From Pseudomonadaceae bacterium (lineage in GTDB: Bacteria > Pseudomonadota > Gammaproteobacteria > Pseudomonadales > Pseudomonadaceae): DNA of 45,330 nucleotides. Positions within the stretch are counted from its first letter, which is position 1, and each line of letters starts with the position of its first letter. The stretch lies in assembly GCA_019747075.1 (NCBI GenBank), contig JAIERF010000190.1, positions 1-45,330 of the forward strand. Direction: 5' to 3'. Below, piece by piece: positions 20,153 to 30,090 of the stretch. A model generated the notes under the pieces. That model worked only from the letters and a program-made list of their open reading frames with translations. It searched no databases and had not been told where the DNA came from. Made by a program: the position numbers and the translations under genes.

Positions 20153-20626
20153 CTAGATCAAGCCGGCATCCACCAGCATCTGCTCCAGCCCGACCAGATC
20201 GGGGATCTTCAACAGGTTGTCGGCAAGGTTCACCGCATCCAGCTCCAACGGCGCCAGCGGCACATTAGCGCGCGCGAGGGTGCTGTCCAGCTTGACCGAG
20301 CGGGGAATGCCCTGCACCAGCAGCGCCAGAAACTTCACGTGGGGACGGCCACCTAGGGCGTTGATCACCGCCACCCGAGCATTGCTGCCGATCTGCGCCT
20401 GACCATCGGACGCGGCCTCAAACGACAGCAAGGGCAAGCGCAGGTCGCGCCAGGCCACCTGGCCCAGCATCCATGCGGGCATGCCCGGCGTCGCCAGCGG
20501 CGCGCGGTAGGGCATCAGCTCGGCCAAGGCGACGTTGGGCAACAACAGGTTGCGATCACTCAGGGGCACTACCAGCCCGGTCAGGGTGCTGGAGGTGGCG
20601 GGGGTAGTGGCTACGGCTTGGCTCAT
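20153..20626 (-). CDS. chpC: CheW-like adaptor ChpC of the Pil-Chp system
   Basis: The 157-residue protein has a single CheW-type domain: TLTGLVVPLSDRNLLLPNVALAELMPY, WMLGQVAWRDLRLPLLSFE and KFLALLVQGIPRSVKLD. CheW adaptors join receptors to the kinase, here ChpA. ChpC in P. aeruginosa has a partial role in sensing, secondary to PilI. The gene is last in the minus-strand cluster after chpB (31-base gap) and has no chpD or chpE beyond it. It ends next to the convergent alanine symporter gene. Confidence 0.88.
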   Translation of the reverse strand: MSQAVATTPATSSTLTGLVVPLSDRNLLLPNVALAELMPYRAPLATPGMPAWMLGQVAWRDLRLPLLSFEAASDGQAQIGSNARVAVINALGGRPHVKFLALLVQGIPRSVKLDSTLARANVPLAPLELDAVNLADNLLKIPDLVGLEQMLVDAGLI

Positions 20627-20657
20627 GACGACTTCCTAGTACTCAACGCTGGCAGCT

Positions 20658-21677
20658 TCAGCTGCACTGTCCGGCCAGATGATTGACCAAGGCCTCGGCC
20701 AGCTCTCGCGGCGAACCGCTGAATTGGCTGTAGCCACCTTCGCGCAGGCTGTCGGGCATGCTCGCGCAGGCACAACTGTCGGCACGCTGGGTCCAGATTT
20801 CACCGCCCTGACGGCGCACATAGGCCGCTGCGGCGCTGCCGTCACTGCCCATGCCGCTGAACGCCATCACGCCGCACTGGGCGCCGAAATGCTGGGCCAG
20901 GTTGAGCATCATCTGGTCGATCGACGGGCTGTAGGGCTCCGGCCAGCCGCGATCGGCAATGCTCATGGCACTGTCATCGGCAAAGCCCAATTCAAAACTG
21001 ATCGGCGCCACCACCACTTCGCCGCAACGAATGGCATCGCCGTGACGGGCCTGGTTGACCTTCCACTGGCTGTGGCGGCCCACGGCTTGCGGCAGGCTGG
21101 CCTCGAAGCTGGCATCGATATGCTGGGCGTAAACAAAACCAACCGGCAGGCCGCCCGGCAGCGCATCGAGGAACTCTTTGACCGCTGCCGGACCGCCCAT
21201 GGAGGCCGCCAGCAACCAGACCTGACGAGCTGGTTCACCGGCCGCCAGCGGCATGTCGGCGAGCGACTGAGGCAACTCCAAACGCGCCGGCCGAGAGGAG
21301 TCGGCGAGCAACGCTTCAAGGCTGCGGCCGACGCCCTGGGCCGGGTCACCCACTAATTTCTTCAGCTTGCCGAACAGGCGCCGTTCCCAGCGCGGGTAAT
21401 TTTCCGAGTGCCGTTCGGGGGCGTGCCCCTCACCGAACAGCACCGGGGCGGTGGCGCGCTCCAGCAGGTTGTCGACCAGCGGCGAATCGTCCGACTGCGC
21501 CAGGTCCACCAGCCACAGGTCGGTCTCGCAGGCCGCCAGGGCCTCCTCATCGAGGCGCGCCGGGTCGCTATTGAGCACCACGGTGTAGCCATTGGCGACC
21601 AGAGCCTGCTGCAGCACATGGCGCTGCAGCGAGGTATCGGCGAGGACGGCAATGCGTGCGGCAGCTTGCTCAGTCAT
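20658..21677 (-). CDS. chpB: CheB-type protein-glutamate methylesterase ChpB
   Basis: ChpB removes methyl groups from the receptor PilJ, opposing PilK. The 339-residue product has a C-terminal CheB esterase domain with the catalytic triad visible as Ser159 (LLAASMGGPAAVKEF), His186 (YAQHIDASF) and Asp279 (GMGSDGSAA). The N-terminal 120 residues resemble a receiver (IAVLADTSLQRHVLQQALVANGY, LWLVDLA) but lack the normal acidic pair and Lys-switch motif, so it may be a pseudo-receiver. ATG 21677 is preferred over an in-frame ATG at 21773, which would add 32 residues lying inside chpA. It overlaps the end of chpA by eight bases, implying coupled translation. Confidence 0.92.
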   Translation of the reverse strand: MTEQAAARIAVLADTSLQRHVLQQALVANGYTVVLNSDPARLDEEALAACETDLWLVDLAQSDDSPLVDNLLERATAPVLFGEGHAPERHSENYPRWERRLFGKLKKLVGDPAQGVGRSLEALLADSSRPARLELPQSLADMPLAAGEPARQVWLLAASMGGPAAVKEFLDALPGGLPVGFVYAQHIDASFEASLPQAVGRHSQWKVNQARHGDAIRCGEVVVAPISFELGFADDSAMSIADRGWPEPYSPSIDQMMLNLAQHFGAQCGVMAFSGMGSDGSAAAAYVRRQGGEIWTQRADSCACASMPDSLREGGYSQFSGSPRELAEALVNHLAGQCS

Positions 21678-24600
21678 TTTTTTTGACCAACTGCTGAATG
21701 GTTTCGAGCAACAGGGATTCCTGATACGGCTTGCCCAGGTACTCGTTGACGCCGATCGCCATGGCCCGCTCACGGTGCTTGCTGCCGGTACGCGAGGTGA
21801 TCATGATGATGGGCAGGTCTTTCAGACGCTCATCGTGGCGCACCAGGGTGGCCACTTCGAAACCGTCCATGCGTGGCATTTCGATGTCGAGCAACATGAT
21901 GTCGGGCTTGCGCTCCTGCAACTGGGCGATGGCATCCACCCCGTCCTTGGCGGTCAGCACGTTCATTCCGTTGCGTTCCAGCAGGCGGCTGGTGACCTTG
22001 CGCACAGTGACCGAATCGTCGACCACCATGACCAGGGTCGGGCGGTCCGCTTCTATCTCCGCCGCGCTCGGCGCCGCCGGACTGACCAGGCGCGGTTGCA
22101 GCTGGGTCAGCAGGTGGGCATGCAGGACACGGATGGTGGCCAGCAGGTCGAGAATGATCACCACGCGACCGTCACCAAGGATGGTCGCCCCCGACACGCC
22201 ATGCACACCGGCGAACTGCGGACCGAGGCTCTTCACCACGATCTCGCGCGAACCGGCCAGGCTGTCGACCTGCACCGCCACGGCGTGCTCCTTGGAGCGC
22301 ACCAGAATCACCGGCAGCGGCAGGCTCTGGCCCACCAGCTTGGGTTGCTGGCCATTGTTGAGCAGGTCGCCGAGGTATTTCAGCTCGTAGGTCTGCCCGG
22401 CATATTCGAAGCGCGGCGCATCCGGGCCGTAGTAGGCCTCTAGCTCGTAAGGGGAAACCCGCACGATACCTTCGATGGTGTTCAGCGGGATGGCGTACAG
22501 GTCTTCACCTGAGAGCACCATCAGCGCGCGGTTGACCGACACGGTAAACGGCAGGCGAATCAGGAAGCGCGTGCCTTCGCCGGGGGTCGACTCGATGCTC
22601 ATGGAGCCGCCGAGCTGCTTGACCTCGGAGTGGACCACGTCCATGCCGACGCCACGCCCGGAAATCTGCGTGACCTGCTCGGCCGTGGAGAAGCCGGCTT
22701 CAAGGATGAACTGCAGAATCTCGTGATCGCTGAGGTCCGACTCGGCATCCATCATGCCGCGCTCCAGGGCCTTGCGCCGCACGGCGTCGAGCTTGATCCC
22801 GCCGCCGTCATCGCTGAGGGTCAGGAGGATGTCGCCGCCTTCACGGCCCAGGGTCAGGCGGATATTGCCGACTTCTGGCTTGCCGGCGGCCAGACGCTGC
22901 TCGGAACGCTCAATACCGTGGTCGACGGCGTTACGCAGCATATGCTCCAGCGGCGCGACGATGCGCTCCAGCACGGTACGGTCCATCTCACCATCGGCGT
23001 TGCCGACGCTGAATTCCACCTGTTTGCCCAGCTCGCCCGCCACCTGGCGCACGATCCGGCGCAGGCGCGGCACCAGGCGGTCGAACGGCACCATGCGCGT
23101 GCGCATCAGGCCTTCCTGCAGCTCGGTGTTGACCCGTGCCTGTTGCAGCAACAGGGTTTCGGCGTCGCGGTTACGCGCGGCCAGGGTTTCCTTCAAGTCG
23201 AGCAAGTCGGACGCTGACTCGAACAGCGCTCGCGAGAGTTGCTGCAACTGCGAGTGACGGTCCATTTCCAGCGGGTCGAAATCTTCGTACCCCACCCGCT
23301 CGGCCTCGGCCTGGTAACGGCTGAGAATCTGCGCCTGGGTCTCGGTATCGAGGCGGCGCAACTGGTCACGCACCCGCTCGATGGTGGCTTCCATCTCGCC
23401 GAGGGTGAAGCTGACGTCGCTGACCTGCTGCTCGACCCGACCGCGGAAGATCGAGGTTTCACCGGCCAGGTTGACCAGGCCTTCGAGCAAGTCCGCCGGC
23501 ACCTTGACCAGCTCCTGCGGCGCGCGCCGGGAGGCGGCTTCGAGGGCGGCTTCCTGAGCGCGGCGCACGAACGGTAGCACTCGGGCAATTTCGACTTTCG
23601 CCGGCAGCGCACTGGCGGCCAGGAACGGGCTATCGAGCACCGGCAACGGCGCCTCGACACTGACGTCGGGGCTGACCAGCGGCTCGGCGGCCTCCTGTGC
23701 AACCACGGCGGCGTCGGCAGCGGTGTTGTCGTACAAGCGCTGACGCAACAGCTCCAGCTCGCCCTGCAGGCCTTCGAAGCCCGATTGCACATCGACAAAC
23801 AGGCTTTCCGGCCAAGGCGCTCCGTGCTGCTGGGCCTCAGTCAAATGCTGTTCGAGGTCATGACAGAGATCACCCAGACGGCGCTGGCCGGCCAGGCGCG
23901 CACCGCCTTTAAGGGTGTGCAAAACGCGCAGGATATCGGCAACCGGAGCACTGTCTTGCGCCGAGCTTTCCAACCGTCCAGCAGCACTTTCCAGCTCTTC
24001 CAGCAGTTCATCGGCTTCTTCGAGGAAGATGTCGAGGATGTCGTCGGCTTCCGGGTTGTCCTCAAGCACTGGCGCCACGGCTTTCAGGTGCACGCTGGAC
24101 GGCATGCTCAACTGTTCGTCGGGGTTGGCGCGGAAGTGCTTGATGGTGGCAATCAGCGCCTCGCCATCCGGTACGCCACGCTTGTCGCGCACGGCCTCAA
24201 GCATCTCGGCGAGCCGGTCATGACACGCCTGCAGCAGCCCGAACAGCGGCGGGCTGGCACGCAAGCGACCATTGCCCAGGCCTTCGTAGAGGAACTCCAG
24301 CTCGTGGGCCAGGTCGCCGATTTCACGAATTTCCGCCATCCGCGCACCACCCTTGAGGGTGTGCAGATCGCGTTGCAGGGCTTCCAGCTCCAGGCTGTTA
24401 TTGGTGTCTTCCATCCAGCGCTGCAGGGAAGCACCGGCGCTGTCGATGATGTCGAAGCCTTCTTCAAGGAAGATTTCCACCAGCTCCGGATCACGCTCAT
24501 CGTCATAACTGCTGGCGAGCGCGGTGGGCACTATGGCTTCGGGCTGGGCGGGCGCGATGAACTCAGGCTCGGCCGCAAACTCGCTGACCGACAAGGACTC

Positions 24601-27600
24601 CAGCTCGGCTGGCAGTTCGGCATCCGGATCCAGATCCAGTTCGGCTTCGGCTTCGGCTTCGGCTTCGGCTTCGGCTTCGGCTTCGATGCTGAGCGATGGC
24701 AAGGACAGGTCAATCTCGTCTAGATGCGCGACAGGCTCGGTGATTTCGGCGACCTCGACCAGCTCGTCATTGCTCAGCTCCGCGGACAAATCCGCCACAT
24801 CGAGGGCCGGCAGTTCAGGCTCTTCGCTCCAGGCCAGACCATCCAGTGACAGCGCCTCGTCGGGCAAGGCGTACTCAATGTCCTCGACCTCGACGAGTTC
24901 CAGGGTCTCGTCCTCGGCGCCGGGGCTGGCTGCGTCAATCTCCAGCTGCGGACTGGCTTGCGCCTCAGGCTCGTCGGCAATGCTCGATTCTGCGCTGCTC
25001 AAACCGCCGCCCTGACGGAACGTGCGGATGGCCTCGATCAGCGCCTCGGGCTGGGTCAGTGGGCGCTGCGCCTGCAGCTCGTCCAGCAACACGGCGAGAC
25101 GATCATGGCTCTGTTGCAGCAGGCTGCTGAGTGCTGGCGAGAAGCTGTAACGACGATCCACCAGGCCTTCATAAAGCGATTCCAACTCATGGGCGAGGTC
25201 GCCGATCGGGCGAATCTCAGCCATCCGTGCACCGCCCTTGAGGGTGTGCAGATCGCGCTGCAAGGACGACAAGGCACGCGGGTTTTCAGGCTCGGCCAGC
25301 AGCCGTTCGAGGGCCTGACCAGCACTTTCGAGCAGGTCCACGGCTTCCTCGAGGAAGATCTCGACCATCTCGGCATCCAGCGCAAGGCTGCTGTCTGCCG
25401 GCGTAAAAGCTTCTGGTTCGGGCTCAAGCTCGGCCGCCGTCTCGTCCGCAGCAAGCCAGGCCGTCTCGGCCACTGGCGGCACATCCGCGGCCGTCCAGGG
25501 CTGCTCGATGTCGGCTAACTCGACAACCTCAAGGGCCTGTTCCTCACCCGGCACCAACAGCGCCAGGGTCGCGTCATCCAGGGTGGTTTCCAGCAGTTGG
25601 CGCAGGGCGAGCACACGCTCGGGTTGCTCGCCGACCTGCAGCCCTGCCGCCACCTGATCCATCATATGGACCAGCGCTTCATGGGCGTTTTCGGCCTCGT
25701 TGAAGAAGCCCTCGCTAACCGCCAGACGCCCGTCCTGAGCGGCACCGTAGACATCCAGCAAGGCCTCGCAGATCTGGCTGACCTGGGGCAGTTCGGCCAT
25801 CTCGGCGCTGCGGCTGAGGGTATTCAGCTCCGCCAGCAGGGCACTGAGCTCCTGCTGCTCGGAGGGTTGCTCGCGCCAGCGGCGCAGCAGGTCGTCGGCG
25901 TCCAGCAGGATGTCCAGGCCTTCGGCGAGGAAGCTGTTGATCAACTGCGGATCACGGCTTTCGCCGGCATCGCCCTGGCGCGACGTTTCGGCCGCGGCCA
26001 GGCGCTCCTGATGCAGGGCCTGAACCCGTGCGAGAAACGCTGGCGCACCGTCGATTGGCGCCAAGGGCTGGCTTTCCAGCTGTTCCAAGCCTTGGCGGAA
26101 GAGTTTTTCCGCACTGCTGAGCAGCTCGGCTTCGGCCATGTCCATGGAAATCAGGTTGGCCTTGAACTCCTTGACCAGTTTTTCCAGCGGTGCGGCGATT
26201 TCGGCAATCGGCAGAATGCCGGCCATATAGGCGCTGCCCTTCAGTGTGTGCAGGGCACGCTGCAGATCATCGCTGACCGGCCGCGGCAGCTCCTGCGCGC
26301 AATCGGCCAGGAAGCCCACTAGGGTATCCAGGTGGGTTTCTGCCTCGTTGCGGAAAATCTCCAGCAACTGCGGATCAATCAGTTCCTCGTCGTCTGCGCC
26401 GGCCAGGGCAGTGGCCACGGCGACCGGCGCCGCTGGCACAACCGCGCTGGCAGCCGGAGGCTGGCCTTTGGCCAAAGCATGGGCGGTGGCGGCCAGCAGA
26501 TCGACATCGTCACGCTGACGCTGGGCCTTGGCGGCATATTCTTCGACCAGGGCCGGCAGCAACTCGACCACCTCGGCGATGACCTGCTGCACCGGTTCAG
26601 CCGGTTCGATGCTGCGATCCAGCACGCGATTGAGCAGGTTTTCAATCGACCAGGCCAACTCGCCAATCACCAGCGCGCGCACCATCCGACCACTGCCCTT
26701 GAGGGTGTGGAAGGCCCGGCGCACTTCGCTCAGGGCCTCCTTGTTGGCAGTATCGGCACGCCATTGCGGCAGGTATTCGGCGATGGTTTCCAGCACCTCG
26801 CCGGCTTCCTCGACAAACACTTCCAGCAGCTCTTCGTCCACCGGCTCTTCATCGGCCGGCGGCGGCAACAGGCTGGGCGGCACGTCCTGGGCTGGCGGAT
26901 TGATCGCCTGCACCGGCGCGGCCATTACGTCGGCCATCGACAGGGCTTTGTCAGCAACCTCCGCCGGCGCCTGAGGCTCGTCGACCATGACTGGCAACTC
27001 GACGTCGGGCAACTCCAGTTCGGCCAGTTCGGCCTCACTCCAGTGCGCCGGGGCATCATTGAGGCTCAGTTCGTCGAACGCCAGGGTGCTCTCGGGCAGC
27101 GACAGCTCCTGCACATCCAGACTTTCCAGCGCTTGCAGGCTTTCAAGGCTTTCCAGCGGCGTATCGAGACTGAAATCCAGCGGCTCATCGCTGACCGCCA
27201 AAGGTTCGCTCAGGTCCCAGTGATGCTCGTCAAGCAGCGGCGCAGAAACATCAGCGGCCAACTCGGCAAACGACTCATCGAGTTCGCCATCCGCGTCAGC
27301 AGCGCGAACATCGGTGTCCTCGGCAAGCAACTCCATCGGCTCATCGGGCAATGCCTGGGCAATCTCTTCCAGCGGCTCATCCGCCAGCACCTCGATATCC
27401 GCCAGCGGATCGGCCAATGGCGCAGGCGCCTCAGCAACCGTTGCCGGCCAGTCGAGAATCGAAGGTTTTTCCTTCAGCGGATAGCCCAGGCTTTCCAGGC
27501 TTTCTTCCGCCACGTCGAGGATCAGATCGCCCTGGGCGGCATGGTCTTCCGACAGGCGTTCGAGGTAGTACTCGACGCTGGTGATGGCATCGGCCAGGGT

Positions 27601-29154
27601 GTCGAGGTTCTGCCAGTTGGGCACGGCCTTGCGCACCAGCAACTGTTCCTGGATGTAGCGGTTGCAGGCCTGCAGCAGGTCTGCGGCACGGGCCAGGGGA
27701 ATCATCGCCAGACCGCCACGGACCTGAGTCAACAACTCGGGGACGCGGGCCAGGTGCTCATGATTCCACTGCGAGGCAATGAATTCGATGATGGCGTCTT
27801 TGGCCTGCTCCAGGCCGGTACGCGCTTCCTTGATCACCAACTGGTGAATCTGCGCCACATCGGTGGTGGGCAGATGGCTTTCTTCACGGCTGCCTTCGTC
27901 GGCCGGACCGGCCATGCCCGCCAGGGTCGCTTCGACGTAAAGCAACGCACCGGCGACATCCATCAGCAATGCATCGCTGGGCTCACGCTGGCCGGTGGCC
28001 AGGCCGTGCATCACATCAATTTGATCGAGAATGACTTTACGCGGCTGACCGAAGCCCAGCACAGCGAGGGTATCGCCGATCTGCTTGAGCGGCGCCATAA
28101 GGCTTTCCAGCTCGGCCACCTTGCTGCGGTCGCTGCGCACGAACAGGTCCAGGCTGTCCTTGACCCGCACCAGCTCTTCACAGAGTGCCGCCACCACCGA
28201 ACGCATGGCATCACGATCCGGACCGGCCAGGCGGGCACGTTCCTCATCGACCACATCGGTATCAGGCAGCGCATCGTCCAGACGATATTGTTCTTTCAGC
28301 ACACGAATGCGCGGCGATTGGGTGTTGGCCTTGGCGATATAGAACAACAGGTTCTTGGCCAGATCATCGGGCGCCGCCTGGTTGATGCCATCGGCACCCT
28401 GCTCGACCAGACGCTTGAGCTCTTTATCGACCTGGCGCAGCAAGGTACGCACCGAGGTGCCATGACTCACGCTGCCATTGGCCAGGCCTTCGACCATGCC
28501 GGAAGCGATCTGCCACAGCGGGCCAAGGGGCGCCTCTTTGCACAGGGTTTCCAGGCGAGCAAAAACCCGCGCCATATAGCCTAGGTTGGTGGCCATATCC
28601 TGATTGCGAATGACCCCGACCAGGGCCATCTGCAGCATCTGCCGCAGCTTACGCAGCAGCACCGGCAACTCGGCAGTGCGCAACTGGGCCAAAGAATCGT
28701 GGGACAGAACCGGCAGACGGACGGTCAGATCGGGGGAAAACAGGCTGGTTTCCGACAGCAGCTTCTCGCCGCGAGCCGCACGCAGGTCATTCAGCAGCGG
28801 CAACACCACCATGGGGAGGTCACGCCGCGCGCTCTGGGTGCGATCCAGGTACACCGGCAACTGCAGAATCGCCTGCATCAGCACTTCCAGGGCTTCGCCC
28901 TGATTGCTCACGCGGTTTTCCAGCAGCGCCTGCGCCAGCTGTTCCATTTCCTCAGCCAGCAGCGCGGCGCCGTAGAACTCCACCATCTGCAGAGTGCCTT
29001 GGACCTGGTGCAGATAGGTCAGACAGAAACGCATGCGTGTGGAGTCCTGCGGACTCTCGACGTATGCCTCCAAGGCCTGACGCGCTTGCTTCAGGGTTTC
29101 CGCGATCTCGCCCTTGACCCACTCCAGGGCGACATAGTCGTGCCGATCACTCAT
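21670..29154 (-). CDS. chpA: Hybrid chemotaxis kinase ChpA with eight phosphotransfer-like modules
   Basis: ChpA is the central kinase of Pil-Chp; it phosphorylates PilG and PilH and so controls pilus function. At 2494 residues it is close to the P. aeruginosa protein. I place module centres at His49 (YLHQVQGTL), Thr476 (LTQVRGGLA), His816 (FHTLKGSGRM), His969 (LHTLKGSAYM), Asn1111/Thr1112 (LNTLSRSAEM), His1303, His1598 (both LHTLKGGARM) and His1746 (LHTLKGGARL). This gives six Hpt and two non-His versions, in agreement with the known Spt/Tpt design. Then come the HATPase (Asn2075 in NAVDHG, DDGGGIKLDAV, GRGVGMDVV), a CheW domain and a receiver with Asp2423 (LLDIEMPRMDG). Acidic, low-complexity linkers separate the modules, including an EA repeat near residues 1490-1506. 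Confidence 0.97.
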   Translation of the reverse strand: MSDRHDYVALEWVKGEIAETLKQARQALEAYVESPQDSTRMRFCLTYLHQVQGTLQMVEFYGAALLAEEMEQLAQALLENRVSNQGEALEVLMQAILQLPVYLDRTQSARRDLPMVVLPLLNDLRAARGEKLLSETSLFSPDLTVRLPVLSHDSLAQLRTAELPVLLRKLRQMLQMALVGVIRNQDMATNLGYMARVFARLETLCKEAPLGPLWQIASGMVEGLANGSVSHGTSVRTLLRQVDKELKRLVEQGADGINQAAPDDLAKNLLFYIAKANTQSPRIRVLKEQYRLDDALPDTDVVDEERARLAGPDRDAMRSVVAALCEELVRVKDSLDLFVRSDRSKVAELESLMAPLKQIGDTLAVLGFGQPRKVILDQIDVMHGLATGQREPSDALLMDVAGALLYVEATLAGMAGPADEGSREESHLPTTDVAQIHQLVIKEARTGLEQAKDAIIEFIASQWNHEHLARVPELLTQVRGGLAMIPLARAADLLQACNRYIQEQLLVRKAVPNWQNLDTLADAITSVEYYLERLSEDHAAQGDLILDVAEESLESLGYPLKEKPSILDWPATVAEAPAPLADPLADIEVLADEPLEEIAQALPDEPMELLAEDTDVRAADADGELDESFAELAADVSAPLLDEHHWDLSEPLAVSDEPLDFSLDTPLESLESLQALESLDVQELSLPESTLAFDELSLNDAPAHWSEAELAELELPDVELPVMVDEPQAPAEVADKALSMADVMAAPVQAINPPAQDVPPSLLPPPADEEPVDEELLEVFVEEAGEVLETIAEYLPQWRADTANKEALSEVRRAFHTLKGSGRMVRALVIGELAWSIENLLNRVLDRSIEPAEPVQQVIAEVVELLPALVEEYAAKAQRQRDDVDLLAATAHALAKGQPPAASAVVPAAPVAVATALAGADDEELIDPQLLEIFRNEAETHLDTLVGFLADCAQELPRPVSDDLQRALHTLKGSAYMAGILPIAEIAAPLEKLVKEFKANLISMDMAEAELLSSAEKLFRQGLEQLESQPLAPIDGAPAFLARVQALHQERLAAAETSRQGDAGESRDPQLINSFLAEGLDILLDADDLLRRWREQPSEQQELSALLAELNTLSRSAEMAELPQVSQICEALLDVYGAAQDGRLAVSEGFFNEAENAHEALVHMMDQVAAGLQVGEQPERVLALRQLLETTLDDATLALLVPGEEQALEVVELADIEQPWTAADVPPVAETAWLAADETAAELEPEPEAFTPADSSLALDAEMVEIFLEEAVDLLESAGQALERLLAEPENPRALSSLQRDLHTLKGGARMAEIRPIGDLAHELESLYEGLVDRRYSFSPALSSLLQQSHDRLAVLLDELQAQRPLTQPEALIEAIRTFRQGGGLSSAESSIADEPEAQASPQLEIDAASPGAEDETLELVEVEDIEYALPDEALSLDGLAWSEEPELPALDVADLSAELSNDELVEVAEITEPVAHLDEIDLSLPSLSIEAEAEAEAEAEAEAELDLDPDAELPAELESLSVSEFAAEPEFIAPAQPEAIVPTALASSYDDERDPELVEIFLEEGFDIIDSAGASLQRWMEDTNNSLELEALQRDLHTLKGGARMAEIREIGDLAHELEFLYEGLGNGRLRASPPLFGLLQACHDRLAEMLEAVRDKRGVPDGEALIATIKHFRANPDEQLSMPSSVHLKAVAPVLEDNPEADDILDIFLEEADELLEELESAAGRLESSAQDSAPVADILRVLHTLKGGARLAGQRRLGDLCHDLEQHLTEAQQHGAPWPESLFVDVQSGFEGLQGELELLRQRLYDNTAADAAVVAQEAAEPLVSPDVSVEAPLPVLDSPFLAASALPAKVEIARVLPFVRRAQEAALEAASRRAPQELVKVPADLLEGLVNLAGETSIFRGRVEQQVSDVSFTLGEMEATIERVRDQLRRLDTETQAQILSRYQAEAERVGYEDFDPLEMDRHSQLQQLSRALFESASDLLDLKETLAARNRDAETLLLQQARVNTELQEGLMRTRMVPFDRLVPRLRRIVRQVAGELGKQVEFSVGNADGEMDRTVLERIVAPLEHMLRNAVDHGIERSEQRLAAGKPEVGNIRLTLGREGGDILLTLSDDGGGIKLDAVRRKALERGMMDAESDLSDHEILQFILEAGFSTAEQVTQISGRGVGMDVVHSEVKQLGGSMSIESTPGEGTRFLIRLPFTVSVNRALMVLSGEDLYAIPLNTIEGIVRVSPYELEAYYGPDAPRFEYAGQTYELKYLGDLLNNGQQPKLVGQSLPLPVILVRSKEHAVAVQVDSLAGSREIVVKSLGPQFAGVHGVSGATILGDGRVVIILDLLATIRVLHAHLLTQLQPRLVSPAAPSAAEIEADRPTLVMVVDDSVTVRKVTSRLLERNGMNVLTAKDGVDAIAQLQERKPDIMLLDIEMPRMDGFEVATLVRHDERLKDLPIIMITSRTGSKHRERAMAIGVNEYLGKPYQESLLLETIQQLVKKND
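24640..24685 (-). repeat. Hexanucleotide tandem repeat inside chpA
   Basis: Seven full copies of TTCGGC (plus strand) and four bases of an eighth run from 24640 to 24685. On the coding strand the unit encodes alternating Glu and Ala, in the acidic linker between the Hpt modules at His1303 and His1598. Because the unit is six bases, copy-number change keeps the frame. Confidence 0.95.
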
Positions 29155-29163
29155 AGCCGTCTG

Positions 29164-30045
29164 CTATCCCTTCCGGGTGAATGCGAGAACCTGATCGTTG
29201 GCCACCGGCACGAGGTCCGGATGTTGCCAACCCACTACTTCGCCCACGCCCACCACCAACAGCCCTCCCGGCGCCAGGCGTTCGGCCAGGCGGTTGAGGA
29301 TTTCGCGGCGGCGCCAGCGACGAAAGTAGATCAATAAGTTCTGACAGAAAATTACGTCCATACCGGACATCGGCGCTTTCGCCAGTTCCAGCACATTGAG
29401 CCGGGCGCAACATACGCGTGCCGCCAAACTCGGTATCACTTTGAAGCGACCATCGTCCTGGGCGGCGAAATAACGTGCCCCCAGGCTCTCATCCAGCTGT
29501 TCCAGCTTGCGGGCGGCATACACGCCCTCCCGCGCCTTGCCCAGCGCACTCAAGCTGATATCCGTGCCGGTTACACCAAAGTGTTCAGGCGCTGCGCTTT
29601 CGCGTAGCACCTCGGCGGCACTGATGGCCAGCGAGTACGGCTCTTCACCACTGGAGCAACCGACACTCCACAACGCCCAGGGCGCCCCCGCTGGCTCGCG
29701 CTCCAGCCGCTCGCGCAGGTAGTCCTGGAGCAAGGCGAAAGACGCGGGATGACGAAAAAAACGGGTTTCCTGCACGGTCAAACGATCCAGCAGCGTCGAC
29801 CACTCCACCGCACCGCGCGGGCCATCGGTCACTTGCTGGTAATAGCTGGCGTAATCGGCGACATCCAACTCGCGCATTCGTGCCGACAAGCTGGTCTGCA
29901 GAAAGGCCCGACGCTGCTCGTTGATCACCAGCCCGGTGCGCTCTTCCAGCAGCGTTTGCCAGGCATGAAACTCCGCCGCCGACATGTCGGCGAGGGGTTT
30001 CAGGGCCCACACACTGCTTGGCTGCATCTCGCGCCCCTCGCTCAT
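29164..30045 (-). CDS. pilK: CheR-type methyltransferase PilK
   Basis: PilK methylates glutamates of PilJ with SAM, adapting the Pil-Chp response. The 293-residue protein contains the CheR N-terminal helix domain (EFHAWQTLLEERTGL, LQTSLSARMRELDVADYASYY) and a SAM-binding domain with WSVGCSSGEEPYSLAI and VTGTDISLSALGKAREGVY, then DVIFCQNLLIYF. These are all family hallmarks. ATG 30045 (MSEGREMQPSS) is used. ATG 30027 (MQPSSVWALK) has a better ribosome-binding site (GAGGGG) and is a fair alternative. The chpA start lies nine bases after the pilK stop, so the genes are co-transcribed. Confidence 0.93.
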   Translation of the reverse strand: MSEGREMQPSSVWALKPLADMSAAEFHAWQTLLEERTGLVINEQRRAFLQTSLSARMRELDVADYASYYQQVTDGPRGAVEWSTLLDRLTVQETRFFRHPASFALLQDYLRERLEREPAGAPWALWSVGCSSGEEPYSLAISAAEVLRESAAPEHFGVTGTDISLSALGKAREGVYAARKLEQLDESLGARYFAAQDDGRFKVIPSLAARVCCARLNVLELAKAPMSGMDVIFCQNLLIYFRRWRRREILNRLAERLAPGGLLVVGVGEVVGWQHPDLVPVANDQVLAFTRKG

Positions 30046-30090
30046 GACCCGATGGCGGCACGCCTTGCGGAGCGCCGCGCCTCCCTGTGC

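Noticed and set aside
23000..28000. Repeated LHTLKG-coding segments in chpA looked at as possible DNA repeats
   Set aside because: They are protein-domain repeats (Hpt modules), already covered by the chpA annotation.
26332..28584. 750-codon open frame on the plus strand opposite chpA
   Set aside because: Chp codon bias in high-GC DNA leaves long open antisense frames. The product is rich in Q, H, R and G without domains, whereas the opposite strand has a clear ChpA.
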